This document shows, piece by piece, positions 17,627 to 25,402 of a stretch of 64,000 bases of DNA (positions are counted from its first letter, which is position 1; every line of letters begins with the position of its first letter). The notes beneath the pieces were generated by a model. That model ran no database searches and was not told where the DNA came from. It was given only the letters and a program-made list of their open reading frames with translations. A program made the position numbers and the translations under genes. The DNA is from Paenibacillus sp. (GTDB taxonomy: Bacteria; Bacteroidota; Bacteroidia; Bacteroidales; Muribaculaceae), in contig JAMPHR010000002.1 in the NCBI GenBank assembly GCA_023663345.1, positions 62,001-126,000 on the forward strand, written 5' to 3'.

Positions 17627-18478
17627 CTATCTGATTATATTTTCGAGGTTGAGGATGAGGATGTCCTCGGCGCCTATCTCCTTGAGCTGTTCTATTTTCT
17701 CCCACAGTTCGCTCTCGGGGATCACCACGTGGAGCGAGCACCATTCGGGATCAGTAAGCGGAAGCAGGGTGGGGCTCTTCATGCCTGGGAGTATCTTCAC
17801 GGCCTGATCCACGGCTGTGCGGGGCAGATTCATGAGCACATACTTCATGCCACGGCTGTCGAGGATGGAGTTGAGGCGGAATTTCAGTTTGTCCAGATCG
17901 GCCCGCTTCTCCTCGGGAAGTCCGGGGGTAGCGATCAGCACAGCTTCGGAGAAAAACACCTGCTCCACCTCGCGCAGACCGTTCTGTATGAGGGTACCGC
18001 CCGATGATACTATGTCAAATATAGCGTCGGACATACCTACAGCCGGGGCTATCTCCACCGATCCTGCTATCTCGTGGATCTCGGCCGAGATACCGTTTTC
18101 CGCGAAGAAGCTCCGCAGGATATTGGGATAGGAGGTGGCTATGCGCTTGCCGTTGAGCCATTCGGTGCCGGTGTAGTCCACCTCGCGGGGCACGGCTATG
18201 GAGATGCGGCACGCCCCGAAGCCGAGCGGGAGTATCTGTTCCACTTTCTCCCCCTTTTCAGTGATCTCGTTCATGCCCACTATTCCTATGTCGGCCACTC
18301 CCATTGCCACCGCCTGGGGAATATCGTCGTCGCGGAGATAGAGTATCTCCATCGGGAATCCTTTGGCCTTGGTGATGAGTTTGCGGTTGCCCGACGATGC
18401 GCTTATGCCGGCATCGGCGAGGAGATCCATACTTTGTTCGTTTAATCGGCCCTTGGCCTGTATAGCTATCTTAAGCAT
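17627..18478 (-). CDS. hisG: ATP phosphoribosyltransferase (long form)
   Basis: First committed step of histidine synthesis. The ATG at 18478 gives MLKIAIQAKGRLNEQSMDLL, the normal HisG beginning, and 283 residues. The C-terminal HisG_C regulatory (ACT-like) domain is present (about 205-283, WCSLHVVIPESELWEKIEQL), so this is the long, hexameric, histidine-inhibited form that needs no HisZ. An in-frame upstream TTG at 18532 lies inside the attenuator stem and is rejected as a start. First structural gene of the operon, 24 bp after the terminator T-tract. Confidence 0.97.
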   Translation of the reverse strand: MLKIAIQAKGRLNEQSMDLLADAGISASSGNRKLITKAKGFPMEILYLRDDDIPQAVAMGVADIGIVGMNEITEKGEKVEQILPLGFGACRISIAVPREVDYTGTEWLNGKRIATSYPNILRSFFAENGISAEIHEIAGSVEIAPAVGMSDAIFDIVSSGGTLIQNGLREVEQVFFSEAVLIATPGLPEEKRADLDKLKFRLNSILDSRGMKYVLMNLPRTAVDQAVKILPGMKSPTLLPLTDPEWCSLHVVIPESELWEKIEQLKEIGAEDILILNLENIIR

Positions 18479-18501
18479 GTTGTTTTGATAAGTTGGTACA
18501 C

Positions 18502-18535
18502 AAAAAAATGATTGCCCTTGTGGTAAAGGCAATCA
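18502..18535 (-). terminator. his attenuator: intrinsic terminator
   Basis: On the transcript, TGATTGCC (18535-18528) pairs perfectly with GGCAATCA (18516-18509) around an 11-nt loop, followed directly by seven U (18508-18502). It stands 24 bp before the hisG start codon and after the His-rich leader peptide, i.e. where an attenuator terminator should be. Confidence 0.9.
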
Positions 18536-18605
18536 ATATGGGGTAATATTAAAATGCAGGAAAAAGGTAGATGGTTTTGCCTGATATCACACTATATGGA
18601 TTGCC
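18528..18605 (-). promoter_or_regulatory. his attenuator: alternative antiterminator pairing
   Basis: The segment GGCAATCCATAT (18605-18594), inside leader-peptide codons 13-17, can pair with ATATTGATTGCC (18539-18528): 11 of 12 positions match. This uses the same bases as the 5' arm of the terminator, so the two structures exclude each other. A ribosome stalled on the His codons (18634-18614) would leave the segment free; one reaching the stop codon (18587) would cover it. The switching logic is inference from known attenuators. Confidence 0.8.
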
Positions 18606-18643
18606 GACTGCTCATGATGATGGTGGCCATGATGGAGAGTCAT
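18587..18643 (-). CDS. hisL: His-operon leader peptide, seven His codons in 18
   Basis: Short leader gene encoding MTLHHGHHHHEQSAIHIV then TGA. His occupies codons 4, 5, 7, 8, 9, 10 and 16. An in-frame ATG at 18679 would extend it to 30 residues with one more His; that start follows an A/T-rich stretch typical of Bacteroidetes and cannot be excluded. Located about 40-75 nt after a predicted transcription start and 52 nt before the terminator stem. A His run followed by a terminator before hisG is the hallmark of classical attenuation; the gene's function is control, not the peptide product. Confidence 0.9.
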   Translation of the reverse strand: MTLHHGHHHHEQSAIHIV

Positions 18644-18725
18644 GACTGCCGAAGAGTTATGTCGGTTAGTGCGATACATATATTTATTAAACAAACTGGA
18701 TATGATATATTGTTTGTTTCGGTCG

Positions 18726-18733
18726 CAAAAGTA
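18726..18733 (-). promoter_or_regulatory. Predicted his operon promoter (-7 box)
   Basis: TACTTTTG on the minus strand matches TAnnTTTG exactly. A -33 TTTG is not obvious 19-21 bp upstream, so the box stands alone. Transcription would start near 18718 and give a leader of about 240 nt before hisG. Confidence 0.6.
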
Positions 18734-18811
18734 CAATAATTTTATCGGAAATATCGCGATTGTGTAAGTGAAAATATTGCAGTATTAATAATTTTTAATG
18801 ATTTGATGTGG

Positions 18812-18838
18812 ATATGGGGCGACATTATCGCACCATAT
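18812..18838. promoter_or_regulatory. 27-bp dyad upstream of the his promoter
   Basis: Quasi-palindrome ATATGG-G-GCGA-cattA-TCGC-A-CCATAT with ten of twelve arm positions paired (outer 6 bp and inner 4 bp perfect). It is 79 bp upstream of the his -7 box and 28 bp from the yebC terminator. Could be a repressor/activator site; no family is recognised. Confidence 0.35.
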
Positions 18839-18866
18839 CATGCGTGATGCGGTCTTATCTTTGCGG

Positions 18867-18918
18867 AAAAAACTCCCCCCGCACACCTGACTTGCGGGAG
18901 CAGGTATGCGGGGGGAGT
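18867..18918 (-). terminator. Intrinsic terminator of pheT-yebC
   Basis: 12-bp perfect stem ACTCCCCCCGCA (18872-18883) with TGCGGGGGGAGT (18907-18918); on the minus strand it is followed by a run of T (18872-18867). Starts 27 bp beyond the yebC stop. Confidence 0.88.
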
Positions 18919-18944
18919 GATGGGGGATGATGGTGGTGGCGGGA

Positions 18945-19685
18945 TTATTCGCCGTCCTCCTCCTTCATGTTGTGGAATACGTTCTGAACGTCCTCGTCCT
19001 CCTCGATCTTCTCGAGAAGCTTCTCGATAGCTGCGCGCTGGTCGGGAGTAACCTCCTTGAGATCGTTGGGGATGCGCTCAAACTCTGAGGAAATGATCTC
19101 GAAACCGTTGTCCTCGAGGTACTTCTGGATATTGGCATACTCCTCGAAAGCACCGTAGAGTACAATCTGCTCGTTGCCGTCCTCATCCTCATCGTGGCCG
19201 AGTTCGTCTACGCCATAGTCGATGAGCTCGAGCTCGAGATCGTCGAGCGACACACCGTCCTTGGGCTGGATCTTGAACACACTCTTGTGATCGAAAAGGA
19301 ATGTGAGCGAACCCTGAGTGCCGAGCGAACCGCCGTGCTTGGTGAAATAGGAGCGAACGTTGGCTACGGTACGGGTATTGTTGTCGGTGGCAGCTTCCAC
19401 GAAGATAGCAATGCCGTGGGGTCCGTATCCCTCGTAGGTGATCTCTTTGTAGTCGCCGGCATCCTTATCGGTAGCCTTCTTGATGGCGCGTTCCACGGTG
19501 TCCTTGGGCATGTTGGCAGCCTTGGCGTTCTGCATGAGGGCGCGTAGGCGGGGGTTGGTGGAGGGATCGGGACCGCCGGCCTTTGCGGCGATGGTGATTT
19601 CCTTGCCTATGCGGGTGAATGTACGGGACATGTTGCCCCAGCGTTTCAGCTTGCGTGCTTTACGGTATTCAAATGCTCTTCCCAT
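18945..19685 (-). CDS. yebC: YebC/PmpR family protein
   Basis: 246-residue cytosolic protein of the YebC family, implicated in transcriptional regulation and, in recent work on the family, in translation of difficult sequences. Typical N terminus MGRAFEYRKARKLKRWGNMS, then FTRIGKEITIAAKAGGPDPSTNPRLR, and a central EGYGPHGIAIFVEAATDN. The acidic C-terminal tail (KIEEDEDVQNVFHNMKEEDGE) is usual. 36 bp downstream of pheT on the same strand, so probably co-transcribed; strong terminator follows. Confidence 0.95.
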   Translation of the reverse strand: MGRAFEYRKARKLKRWGNMSRTFTRIGKEITIAAKAGGPDPSTNPRLRALMQNAKAANMPKDTVERAIKKATDKDAGDYKEITYEGYGPHGIAIFVEAATDNNTRTVANVRSYFTKHGGSLGTQGSLTFLFDHKSVFKIQPKDGVSLDDLELELIDYGVDELGHDEDEDGNEQIVLYGAFEEYANIQKYLEDNGFEIISSEFERIPNDLKEVTPDQRAAIEKLLEKIEEDEDVQNVFHNMKEEDGE

Positions 19686-19721
19686 TGTAGAGAGTTTATA
19701 TTGTGTTTATTGATTGATCGA

Positions 19722-22190
19722 TTAACGCAGTTCGGCTCCGAGTTGCTTGGTGAGGTTGGCGATCACCTTGTTCATCACAGCCTCGATCTGCTTGTCCTGC
19801 AGGGTCTTCTCATCATCCTGAAGTGTGAGGGTGATGGCATAGGACTTCTTGCCTTCGGGGAGGTTCTTGCCCTCGTACACGTCGAAGAGAGCTACCTCCT
19901 TGAGCAGGCGTTTCTCGCTGGCACGTACTGTAGCCTCTACGCGCTCCATGGTCACGCCCTTGTCGAGCAGTAGTGCGAGGTCGCGTTTCACAGCCTGACT
20001 CTTGGGCAGGGGCGAGAAGGTGACCTTCTTCTTGACCGAGAGACCAACGAGTGCATCCCAGTCAAACTCGGCATACATCACCGGTTGCTTGATATCGGCC
20101 TTGTTGAGCAGCTTTTTGGAGAGGATACCCATCGAGCCGAGATATTTGCCTGAGCGTGTGGTGATGTCGAGACCGGCTGCAAAGAGTTCCGAAGCGGTCG
20201 GGACGGTCTTGAGCTCGGCGTTGCTTATGCTGAGTCGGGCGATGATATTTGCCACCACAGCCTTGAGATCGTAGACGGTTACCTCGGCGGCCTGACGTGC
20301 CCATGAGGCGGGACGCAGGAGTCCGGTCATCCACAGGGCCAGACGCGCTCCCTGCTTGTAGGGGGCGAGCACGGCGTCGGCATTGCCGGAGGCCTCAGGG
20401 TTGAAGCTGTACACGTTGCCGAACTCATACATCAGCAGGTCGCTCTCGCGGCGGTTGATGTTGTGCGACAGCGATTCGAGACCTCCGAAGAGGAGGGTCT
20501 GCCTCATCACGTTGAGATCGTTGCTCAGGGGATTGAGGAGCTTGACGCAATGCTCGGCCGGCATCTGGGCGAGGTCGGCGTAGTAAGCCTCGCGGGTGAG
20601 TGAGTTGTTGAGTATCTCGTTGAATCCCTCGCCGGTGAGCTGTTCGCTTATGAGGTTGCGCAGGGTGTTCTCCTGGTCCTCGCGGCTCTTATATGAGAGC
20701 GATGAGTGTACGGTCGAAGAGATCTCCACATTGTTGTAGCCGTAGATGCGGAGCATATCCTCAACCACGTCGCAGGGACGGGTAACGTCCACGCGGTAGG
20801 TGGGCACCTTGACGGCCACATGCTCGGGTGTGATCTCGGTCACTTCCATCTCGAGCGAGCGGAGGATGGATATGATGGTGTCGGCGGGGATCTCCTTGCC
20901 CACAAGACGGGTGGTGTAGTCGAAATCAAGGGTGACTTCGGCGGGATTTATCTTGGTGGGATAGAGGTCGATCTCAGGACCGGTGATGGTGCCTCCGGCA
21001 AGCTCCTTGACCATGAGTGCGGCCAGGCGGAGCACATAGAGGGTATTGTTGGGATCGACACCGCGCTCGAAGCGGAACGATGAGTCGGTGTTGAGGCCGT
21101 GACGGCGGGCTGTCTTGCGCACCGAGGTGGGGTTAAAATATGCGCTCTCGAGGAATACCGAGGTGGTCGATTCGGTTACGCCCGAGTCGAGTCCGCCAAA
21201 TACTCCGGCGATGCACATAGGCTCATGGGCATTGCATATCATCAGGTCGCGCGAGTCGAGGGTGTGTTCCACGCCGTCGAGAGTCACGAACTTCTCGCCC
21301 TGGGTGGCGTTCTTCACTAACACCTCTCCGCCGGCGATCTTGTCGACATCGAAGCAGTGCAGGGGCTGGCCCATGCCGTGGAGCAGGAAGTTGGTGATGT
21401 CCACGATATTGTTGATGGGGCGCAGACCTATGGTCGAAAGCGCGTCCTTAAGCCATTTGGGCGACTCCTTTACGGTGACACCGGTCACGGTGACGCCACA
21501 ATAGCGGGGACAGGCCTGGGGATTCTCCACCTTTACGCTCACGCCTCCGGCAGGAGCCTCCACGGCGTAATACTCTACCGACGGGCGGGTCAGCTCGGTG
21601 GCTTCGGCATGGCAGGCGAGCCAGGCCGAGAGATCGCGGGCCACGCCATAGTGCGAGGCTGCGTCGATGCGGTTGGGGGTGAGATCCACCTCGAGCACGT
21701 AGTCGGAGGTGAGGCCGTAGTACTCGGCTGCGGGTGTGCCAGGCTCTACATCATCCTTGAGCACGATGATGCCATCGTGGGATGTGCCTACGCCTATCTC
21801 ATCCTCGGCACATATCATGCCGAACGATTCCACGCCACGTATCTTGGATTTCTTGATCTGGAACTCCTCGCCTTCGGGACCATACAGGGTGGTGCCCACG
21901 GTGGCTACCACTACGGTCTGTCCGGCGTCGACGTTGGGCGCGCCACACACTATCTGGGTGGCCTCCCCGTCGCCGAGATCTACTGTGGTGATATGGAGAT
22001 GGTCGCTGTTGGGGTGCTCCACGCATGTAAGCACTTTGCCTATGACGATTCCGCGGAGACCTCCGCGTATGGATTCTACCTCTTCGACTCCGCCTGTCTC
22101 AAGACCTATCGAGGTGAGCGTTGCGGCCACTTCCGAGGGAGTGAGATTGAAGTCGAGGTATCTTTTAAGCCAATTATAGGAAATATTCAT
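19722..22190 (-). CDS. pheT: Phenylalanyl-tRNA synthetase beta subunit
   Basis: 822-residue beta chain of the alpha2beta2 PheRS. Domains in order: B1 start MNISYNWLKRYLDF, EMAP/OB tRNA-binding domain about 40-155, B3/B4 editing domain about 215-385 (DITNFLLHGMGQPLHCFD), B5 about 405-480, catalytic-like core to about 700, and C-terminal FDX-ACB anticodon-binding domain (about 727-822, SPLPKSQAVKRDLALLLDKGV). Promoter: -33 TTGG (22242-22245), 20-bp spacer, -7 TATCTTTG (22214-22221), start codon only about 24 bp after the box, so the mRNA leader is very short and no Phe attenuator fits. Confidence 0.98.
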   Translation of the reverse strand: MNISYNWLKRYLDFNLTPSEVAATLTSIGLETGGVEEVESIRGGLRGIVIGKVLTCVEHPNSDHLHITTVDLGDGEATQIVCGAPNVDAGQTVVVATVGTTLYGPEGEEFQIKKSKIRGVESFGMICAEDEIGVGTSHDGIIVLKDDVEPGTPAAEYYGLTSDYVLEVDLTPNRIDAASHYGVARDLSAWLACHAEATELTRPSVEYYAVEAPAGGVSVKVENPQACPRYCGVTVTGVTVKESPKWLKDALSTIGLRPINNIVDITNFLLHGMGQPLHCFDVDKIAGGEVLVKNATQGEKFVTLDGVEHTLDSRDLMICNAHEPMCIAGVFGGLDSGVTESTTSVFLESAYFNPTSVRKTARRHGLNTDSSFRFERGVDPNNTLYVLRLAALMVKELAGGTITGPEIDLYPTKINPAEVTLDFDYTTRLVGKEIPADTIISILRSLEMEVTEITPEHVAVKVPTYRVDVTRPCDVVEDMLRIYGYNNVEISSTVHSSLSYKSREDQENTLRNLISEQLTGEGFNEILNNSLTREAYYADLAQMPAEHCVKLLNPLSNDLNVMRQTLLFGGLESLSHNINRRESDLLMYEFGNVYSFNPEASGNADAVLAPYKQGARLALWMTGLLRPASWARQAAEVTVYDLKAVVANIIARLSISNAELKTVPTASELFAAGLDITTRSGKYLGSMGILSKKLLNKADIKQPVMYAEFDWDALVGLSVKKKVTFSPLPKSQAVKRDLALLLDKGVTMERVEATVRASEKRLLKEVALFDVYEGKNLPEGKKSYAITLTLQDDEKTLQDKQIEAVMNKVIANLTKQLGAELR

Positions 22191-22213
22191 AAAAAGAATT
22201 CTTTTTCAGTCGG

Positions 22214-22245
22214 CAAAGATACAAATTTTTCATCAAAATCACCAA
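22214..22245 (-). promoter_or_regulatory. pheT promoter
   Basis: -7 TATCTTTG at 22214-22221 and -33 TTGG at 22242-22245 with a 20-bp spacer on the minus strand, giving a leader of about 17 nt. Confidence 0.7.
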
Positions 22246-22276
22246 CCATTTAATCCCATAGCCCGCCATAACCATC

Positions 22277-22304
22277 AAAAAAATCCCCTGCCACGGCAGA
22301 GGAT
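22277..22304 (-). terminator. Intrinsic terminator of the outer-membrane barrel gene
   Basis: On the minus strand ATCC.CTGCC pairs with GGCAG.GGAT, one internal mismatch, followed by seven T (22283-22277). Confidence 0.75.
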
Positions 22305-22391
22305 ATATAGGGACATGAGTCAGATGTTTCTATGTCGCTGAAATTCTGTACTTGTATTGTCAGGAAACGGGTTGGGAAAGGAAATTGAGGA

Positions 22392-23057
22392 TTAGAAATT
22401 ATAACCGAGGCTGAATGTCACGCGGTTTTCGTGGAATTTCACGTCGGGAACGTCCATCAGATTCAACATTCCGATGCCTCCGTTCACGCCGAAGTAGAAA
22501 TGCTGATAAGTGATGCCGGCACCGATGCCCCATAGCAGGTTTATACGGTTCATGCCTCCGTCATCGCCATATACGCTTTCCGATGCGCTGACATTACCGC
22601 TCTTCACATGGCCTTTAGCCAAGAAACCTACTTCCAGCTCAGGGCCGGTGAATACTGAAACCTTGATATCGTCGGTGAAGTCGAAATGATAACCGGCCAT
22701 TACAGGAATACGCATACCGAACTTTCTGATCGAGCAGCTGGAATTGTCATCCAGTATGGCATCCAGGAAATCTTTTTTGATGGAATAGGTGTCGTAATAT
22801 AGTTTGAGGCCCGGTTCGATATAGAAGTTTGCGACAACGGGAATATTGTAAATTCCTCCGAATTCCACGCCCCCACCGGTACTGAAAGCGCTGACGCCTA
22901 CATTATTGGCCGAGACATCTCCGGGGCAGGTGACATCGCCACCGATGCGTAGACCGAAATAGGCTTTGTTGTTAGGATTGTTCACGATGCTGTTCTGAGC
23001 GGTCATTGACACGCAGGCCAGGACAACCAAAATCACTGAGACAAGATACTTTTTCAT
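22392..23057 (-). CDS. Outer-membrane beta-barrel protein (porin-like, OMP_b-brl type)
   Basis: 221-residue exported protein with a signal peptide (MKKYLVSVILVVLACVSMTAQ, cleavage after about 21) and alternating amphipathic strands with repeated glycine-aromatic turns (AYFGLRIGGD, FYIEPGLKLYYD, YHFDFTDDIKVSVFTGPELEV, HFYFGVNGGIGML) ending in VTFSLGYNF, a C-terminal Phe expected of barrel proteins. Probably an eight- to ten-stranded small barrel. Function cannot be assigned. Monocistronic, with its own promoter far upstream and a 255-nt leader carrying a long hairpin. Confidence 0.8.
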   Translation of the reverse strand: MKKYLVSVILVVLACVSMTAQNSIVNNPNNKAYFGLRIGGDVTCPGDVSANNVGVSAFSTGGGVEFGGIYNIPVVANFYIEPGLKLYYDTYSIKKDFLDAILDDNSSCSIRKFGMRIPVMAGYHFDFTDDIKVSVFTGPELEVGFLAKGHVKSGNVSASESVYGDDGGMNRINLLWGIGAGITYQHFYFGVNGGIGMLNLMDVPDVKFHENRVTFSLGYNF

Positions 23058-23135
23058 ACTTTCTCGCGTTTCCCCACAGGCTCAATGAGGAGGGTTAAAT
23101 TGATAATCAAAAACGTGAGCCAGCTATGCCACGTC

Positions 23136-23256
23136 TTTGTTGATGGTCGTAGGAAACCTTTGATGCAGATGTAACAATAGTGACCCACGCTATGAGCGTG
23201 AGAACCACTATGCTATCTCTTGCATCGATATGAAAATTTCCTACGTTTTCAACAAA
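23136..23256. repeat. 121-bp quasi-palindrome in the leader of the barrel gene
   Basis: Five stacked complementary pairs of segments: TTTGTTGA (23136-23143)/TCAACAAA (23249-23256), CGTAGGAAA (23148-23156)/TTTCCTACG (23237-23245), GATGCA (23162-23167)/TGCATC (23221-23226), ATAGTG (23177-23182)/CACTAT (23206-23211), CACGC (23186-23190)/GCGTG (23196-23200). It would form one long hairpin in RNA, 80 nt before the start codon at 23057. Could be a structured leader RNA or a MITE-like insertion. Confidence 0.75.
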
Positions 23257-23317
23257 CAAGATAAGCATAACGCTTCTTAATCCAAAATGTCTTTAATGGA
23301 GTTTAATCCATCGGAAG

Positions 23318-23325
23318 CAAAGTTA
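23318..23325 (-). promoter_or_regulatory. Predicted promoter box of the barrel gene
   Basis: TAACTTTG on the minus strand, exact TAnnTTTG; no clear -33. Would give a leader of about 255 nt including the 23136-23256 hairpin. Confidence 0.5.
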
Positions 23326-23433
23326 ATCAGAATAATTGATATGAGCTATATTTTCAAGGAAAAAATTATAAGACTTCCAAAGTTTCCAATAAACTAATGG
23401 GTAGAGTTTTTCCAAAATATGTGTTATTTGATC

Positions 23434-23515
23434 GATTGCTAAGTTTATTCGAGAGTCTCATTGTCGCTATGCTCTAATTTCTCGAAACTTTGCGAGCTGC
23501 AATCCGCGACTTAGC
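23434..23515. other. Possible structured RNA element with mutually exclusive stems
   Basis: One fold pairs GATTGC (23434-23439)/GCAATC (23499-23504), AAGTTT (23441-23446)/AAACTT (23485-23490) and CGAGA (23450-23454)/TCTCG (23480-23484). A competing 7-bp helix pairs GCTAAGT (23438-23444) with ACTTAGC (23509-23515). Upstream of the kinase promoter, so not part of that mRNA. No match to a class I know. Confidence 0.35.
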
Positions 23516-23587
23516 GGGGGGAGAAAAACATAGGATGGAATGAGTCAACAAATCGGACAATATATTGGTTATAATGTTAATTAAGTC

Positions 23588-23617
23588 TTGCCTGTTGGCA
23601 AAAATTTATTAACTTTG
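23588..23617 (+). promoter_or_regulatory. Promoter of the nucleoside kinase gene
   Basis: TTG at 23588-23590, 19-bp spacer, TAACTTTG at 23610-23617; leader of about 65 nt to the ATG at 23690. Confidence 0.65.
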
Positions 23618-23689
23618 GGGTAATTCATTCACATTTGAGAGAGGGTCTCACTTCGGGAGGCTCCGCCCCTGATCTAATTCATCGAAATT

Positions 23690-25348
23690 ATGAAGCTATA
23701 TTGCGTAAATCTTAAAGAATATATCCCCTTCACCGGAGGGGAGACGCTACAGAATGTGGCTGACCGCCTGGGCGAACGTCTGGGCATAGTGCCTGTGAGC
23801 GCTCGTGTCAACAACAAAGAGGAGGGGCTGTCGTTTCCGCTCTATGCTCCCAAGCAGGTGGAGTTTGTGCCTGTGGACGATCCCGCCGGACAGCGGTGCT
23901 ACATACGCTCGCTGTGCATGGTGCTCTACCGTGCCGTCACCCGCGTGGCTCCCGGAGCCAGACTTGAGATATGCAATGCGGTGTCGGGCGGATACTATGT
24001 GCGCATCACCGATACCGATGTCGACCGCGAGATGATGGCCCGCGATGTGGCCGATGAGATGAGACGGCTCATTGAGGCCGACATGCCTATCGAGAGAAAA
24101 GAGAAACCCACCCCCGAGGTCATAGAGCTGTTCCGCGAACAGGGACTGACCGCCAAGGTGAAACTTCTCGAATCACTCCACGAACTCTATACGATATATT
24201 ACCGTCTTGACGGACTGGCCGATACCACGCTGTCGCCTTTGGTGCCGAGGACCGGGTTGCTGGGCGGTTTCGGTTTCATGCCTTATGAGGAGGGCTTCCT
24301 GTTGCTCGGTTGCGATCCCCGCAATCCCTCGTGTGCCACTTCTCCGAAACCTCAGCCCAAACTGTTCAGGGCGTTTACAGCCTATCAGGAATTCAACCGC
24401 ATCATCGGCATCAGCAATGTTGGCTCGCTCAACACTGCGGTGGCCGAGGGTGAATCGGGCATGATGATCAATGTGGCCGAGGCCCTGCACACCAAGCACA
24501 TCCGTGAGATAGCCCAGGCTATCACCGACCGTCACCGCGAGGGTGGTGCCAAGGTGGTGCTCATTGCCGGTCCCTCATCGTCGGGCAAGACCACTTTCAC
24601 CAAACGACTGGCCATAGAGCTGCTCACCAATTTGCTCCGCCCCGTGATGATCTCGCTCGACGATTATTTCGTGGACCGTCATCTCACCCCGCTCGACGAG
24701 ACCGGCGATTACGACTACGAATCTATCAAGGCTCTGGACTTAGAGCTGTTCAACGCCCACCTGTGTGCCCTGATACGTGGCGAGGAGGTGGAGCTACCCA
24801 CCTATAATTTCGAGAAAGGATCGAGGGAATTCCGTGGCAAGCGCATTTCGCTACCCGAGGACGGCGTGCTTCTCATCGAGGGAATCCACGGTCTCAATCC
24901 CGAACTCACAAGCGCTGTGGAGGACAGCATGAAATACCGCGTGTATGTCTCGGCGCTCTCCACCATCCAGATTGATGACCACAACTGGGTGTCGACCACC
25001 GACAACCGTTTGCTCCGTCGTATAATCCGCGACTACAAGTATCGTGGCACATCGGCCCTGTCGACCATACGCCGTTGGCCGAGTGTGAGACGCGGCGAGG
25101 AGAAATGGATATTCCCCTATCAGGAAAATGCCGACTCGATGTTCAACTCATCGTTTATCTTTGAGCTGAGCGTGATGAGAGACGAGGCCGAGCGTGTGCT
25201 CCGCACCGTGCCCCGTGACGTTCCCGAGTATGCCCAGGCCCATCGCCTCAGGCACTTCCTCAGCTACTTCGCCCCCGTATCGTCACGGCTCATTCCGCCC
25301 ACCTCGCTCATGAGGGAATTCCTCGGCGGATCCTCATTCAAATATTGA
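23690..25348 (+). CDS. Uridine kinase-like nucleoside kinase with N-terminal TGS/ThrRS-like region
   Basis: 552 residues. The N-terminal third (1-65 TGS-like; about 65-200 resembling the threonyl-tRNA synthetase second additional domain, though the region lacks an obvious HxxxH zinc site) is fused to a P-loop kinase: Walker A GPSSSGKTT at 294-302, SLDDYFVDR, ETGDYDYESIKALDLELF, and GVLLIEGIHGLNPELT. The C-terminal part contains RRIIRDYKYRG..ALSTIRRWPSVRRGEEKWIF, typical of this fused family. Likely phosphorylates uridine or cytidine for salvage, but family members are little studied. Monocistronic. Confidence 0.88.
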   Translation: MKLYCVNLKEYIPFTGGETLQNVADRLGERLGIVPVSARVNNKEEGLSFPLYAPKQVEFVPVDDPAGQRCYIRSLCMVLYRAVTRVAPGARLEICNAVSGGYYVRITDTDVDREMMARDVADEMRRLIEADMPIERKEKPTPEVIELFREQGLTAKVKLLESLHELYTIYYRLDGLADTTLSPLVPRTGLLGGFGFMPYEEGFLLLGCDPRNPSCATSPKPQPKLFRAFTAYQEFNRIIGISNVGSLNTAVAEGESGMMINVAEALHTKHIREIAQAITDRHREGGAKVVLIAGPSSSGKTTFTKRLAIELLTNLLRPVMISLDDYFVDRHLTPLDETGDYDYESIKALDLELFNAHLCALIRGEEVELPTYNFEKGSREFRGKRISLPEDGVLLIEGIHGLNPELTSAVEDSMKYRVYVSALSTIQIDDHNWVSTTDNRLLRRIIRDYKYRGTSALSTIRRWPSVRRGEEKWIFPYQENADSMFNSSFIFELSVMRDEAERVLRTVPRDVPEYAQAHRLRHFLSYFAPVSSRLIPPTSLMREFLGGSSFKY

Positions 25349-25388
25349 AAAGTCTGCTATTGAAAGGTTTTCTATTGAAAAGTCTACC
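25344..25388 (+). repeat. Three-copy 15-bp tandem repeat across the kinase stop codon
   Basis: Units ATTGAAAAGTCTGCT (25344), ATTGAAAGGTTTTCT (25359) and ATTGAAAAGTCTACC (25374). The first unit contains the TGA stop codon (25346-25348), so the coding 3' end seeds the array. Confidence 0.85.
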
Positions 25389-25402
25389 AGGCATTGAATA
25401 AA

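Larger units (their letters stand above)
23058..23689. other. 632-bp intergenic region with two promoters and two folded elements
   Basis: Between divergent genes. It contains a leftward promoter box (TAACTTTG on minus, 23318-23325), a 121-bp quasi-palindrome (23136-23256) inside that transcript's leader, a second element with competing stems (23434-23515), and a rightward promoter (23588-23617). No protein-coding potential of note. Confidence 0.6.

Noticed and set aside
18479-18532. N-terminal extension of HisG from a TTG codon
   Set aside because: It would be translated from the attenuator stem-loop and T-tract, and the standard HisG N terminus starts at 18478.
18856-18863. TATCTTTG box on the plus strand
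   Set aside because: Points into the yebC terminator with no rightward gene downstream; probably chance.
22191-22213. Phe attenuator before pheT
   Set aside because: The promoter leaves only about 17 nt of leader, with no room for a leader peptide or terminator.
23136-23256. tRNA or known riboswitch
   Set aside because: The fold is a single long hairpin without cloverleaf or any class motif I can recognise.
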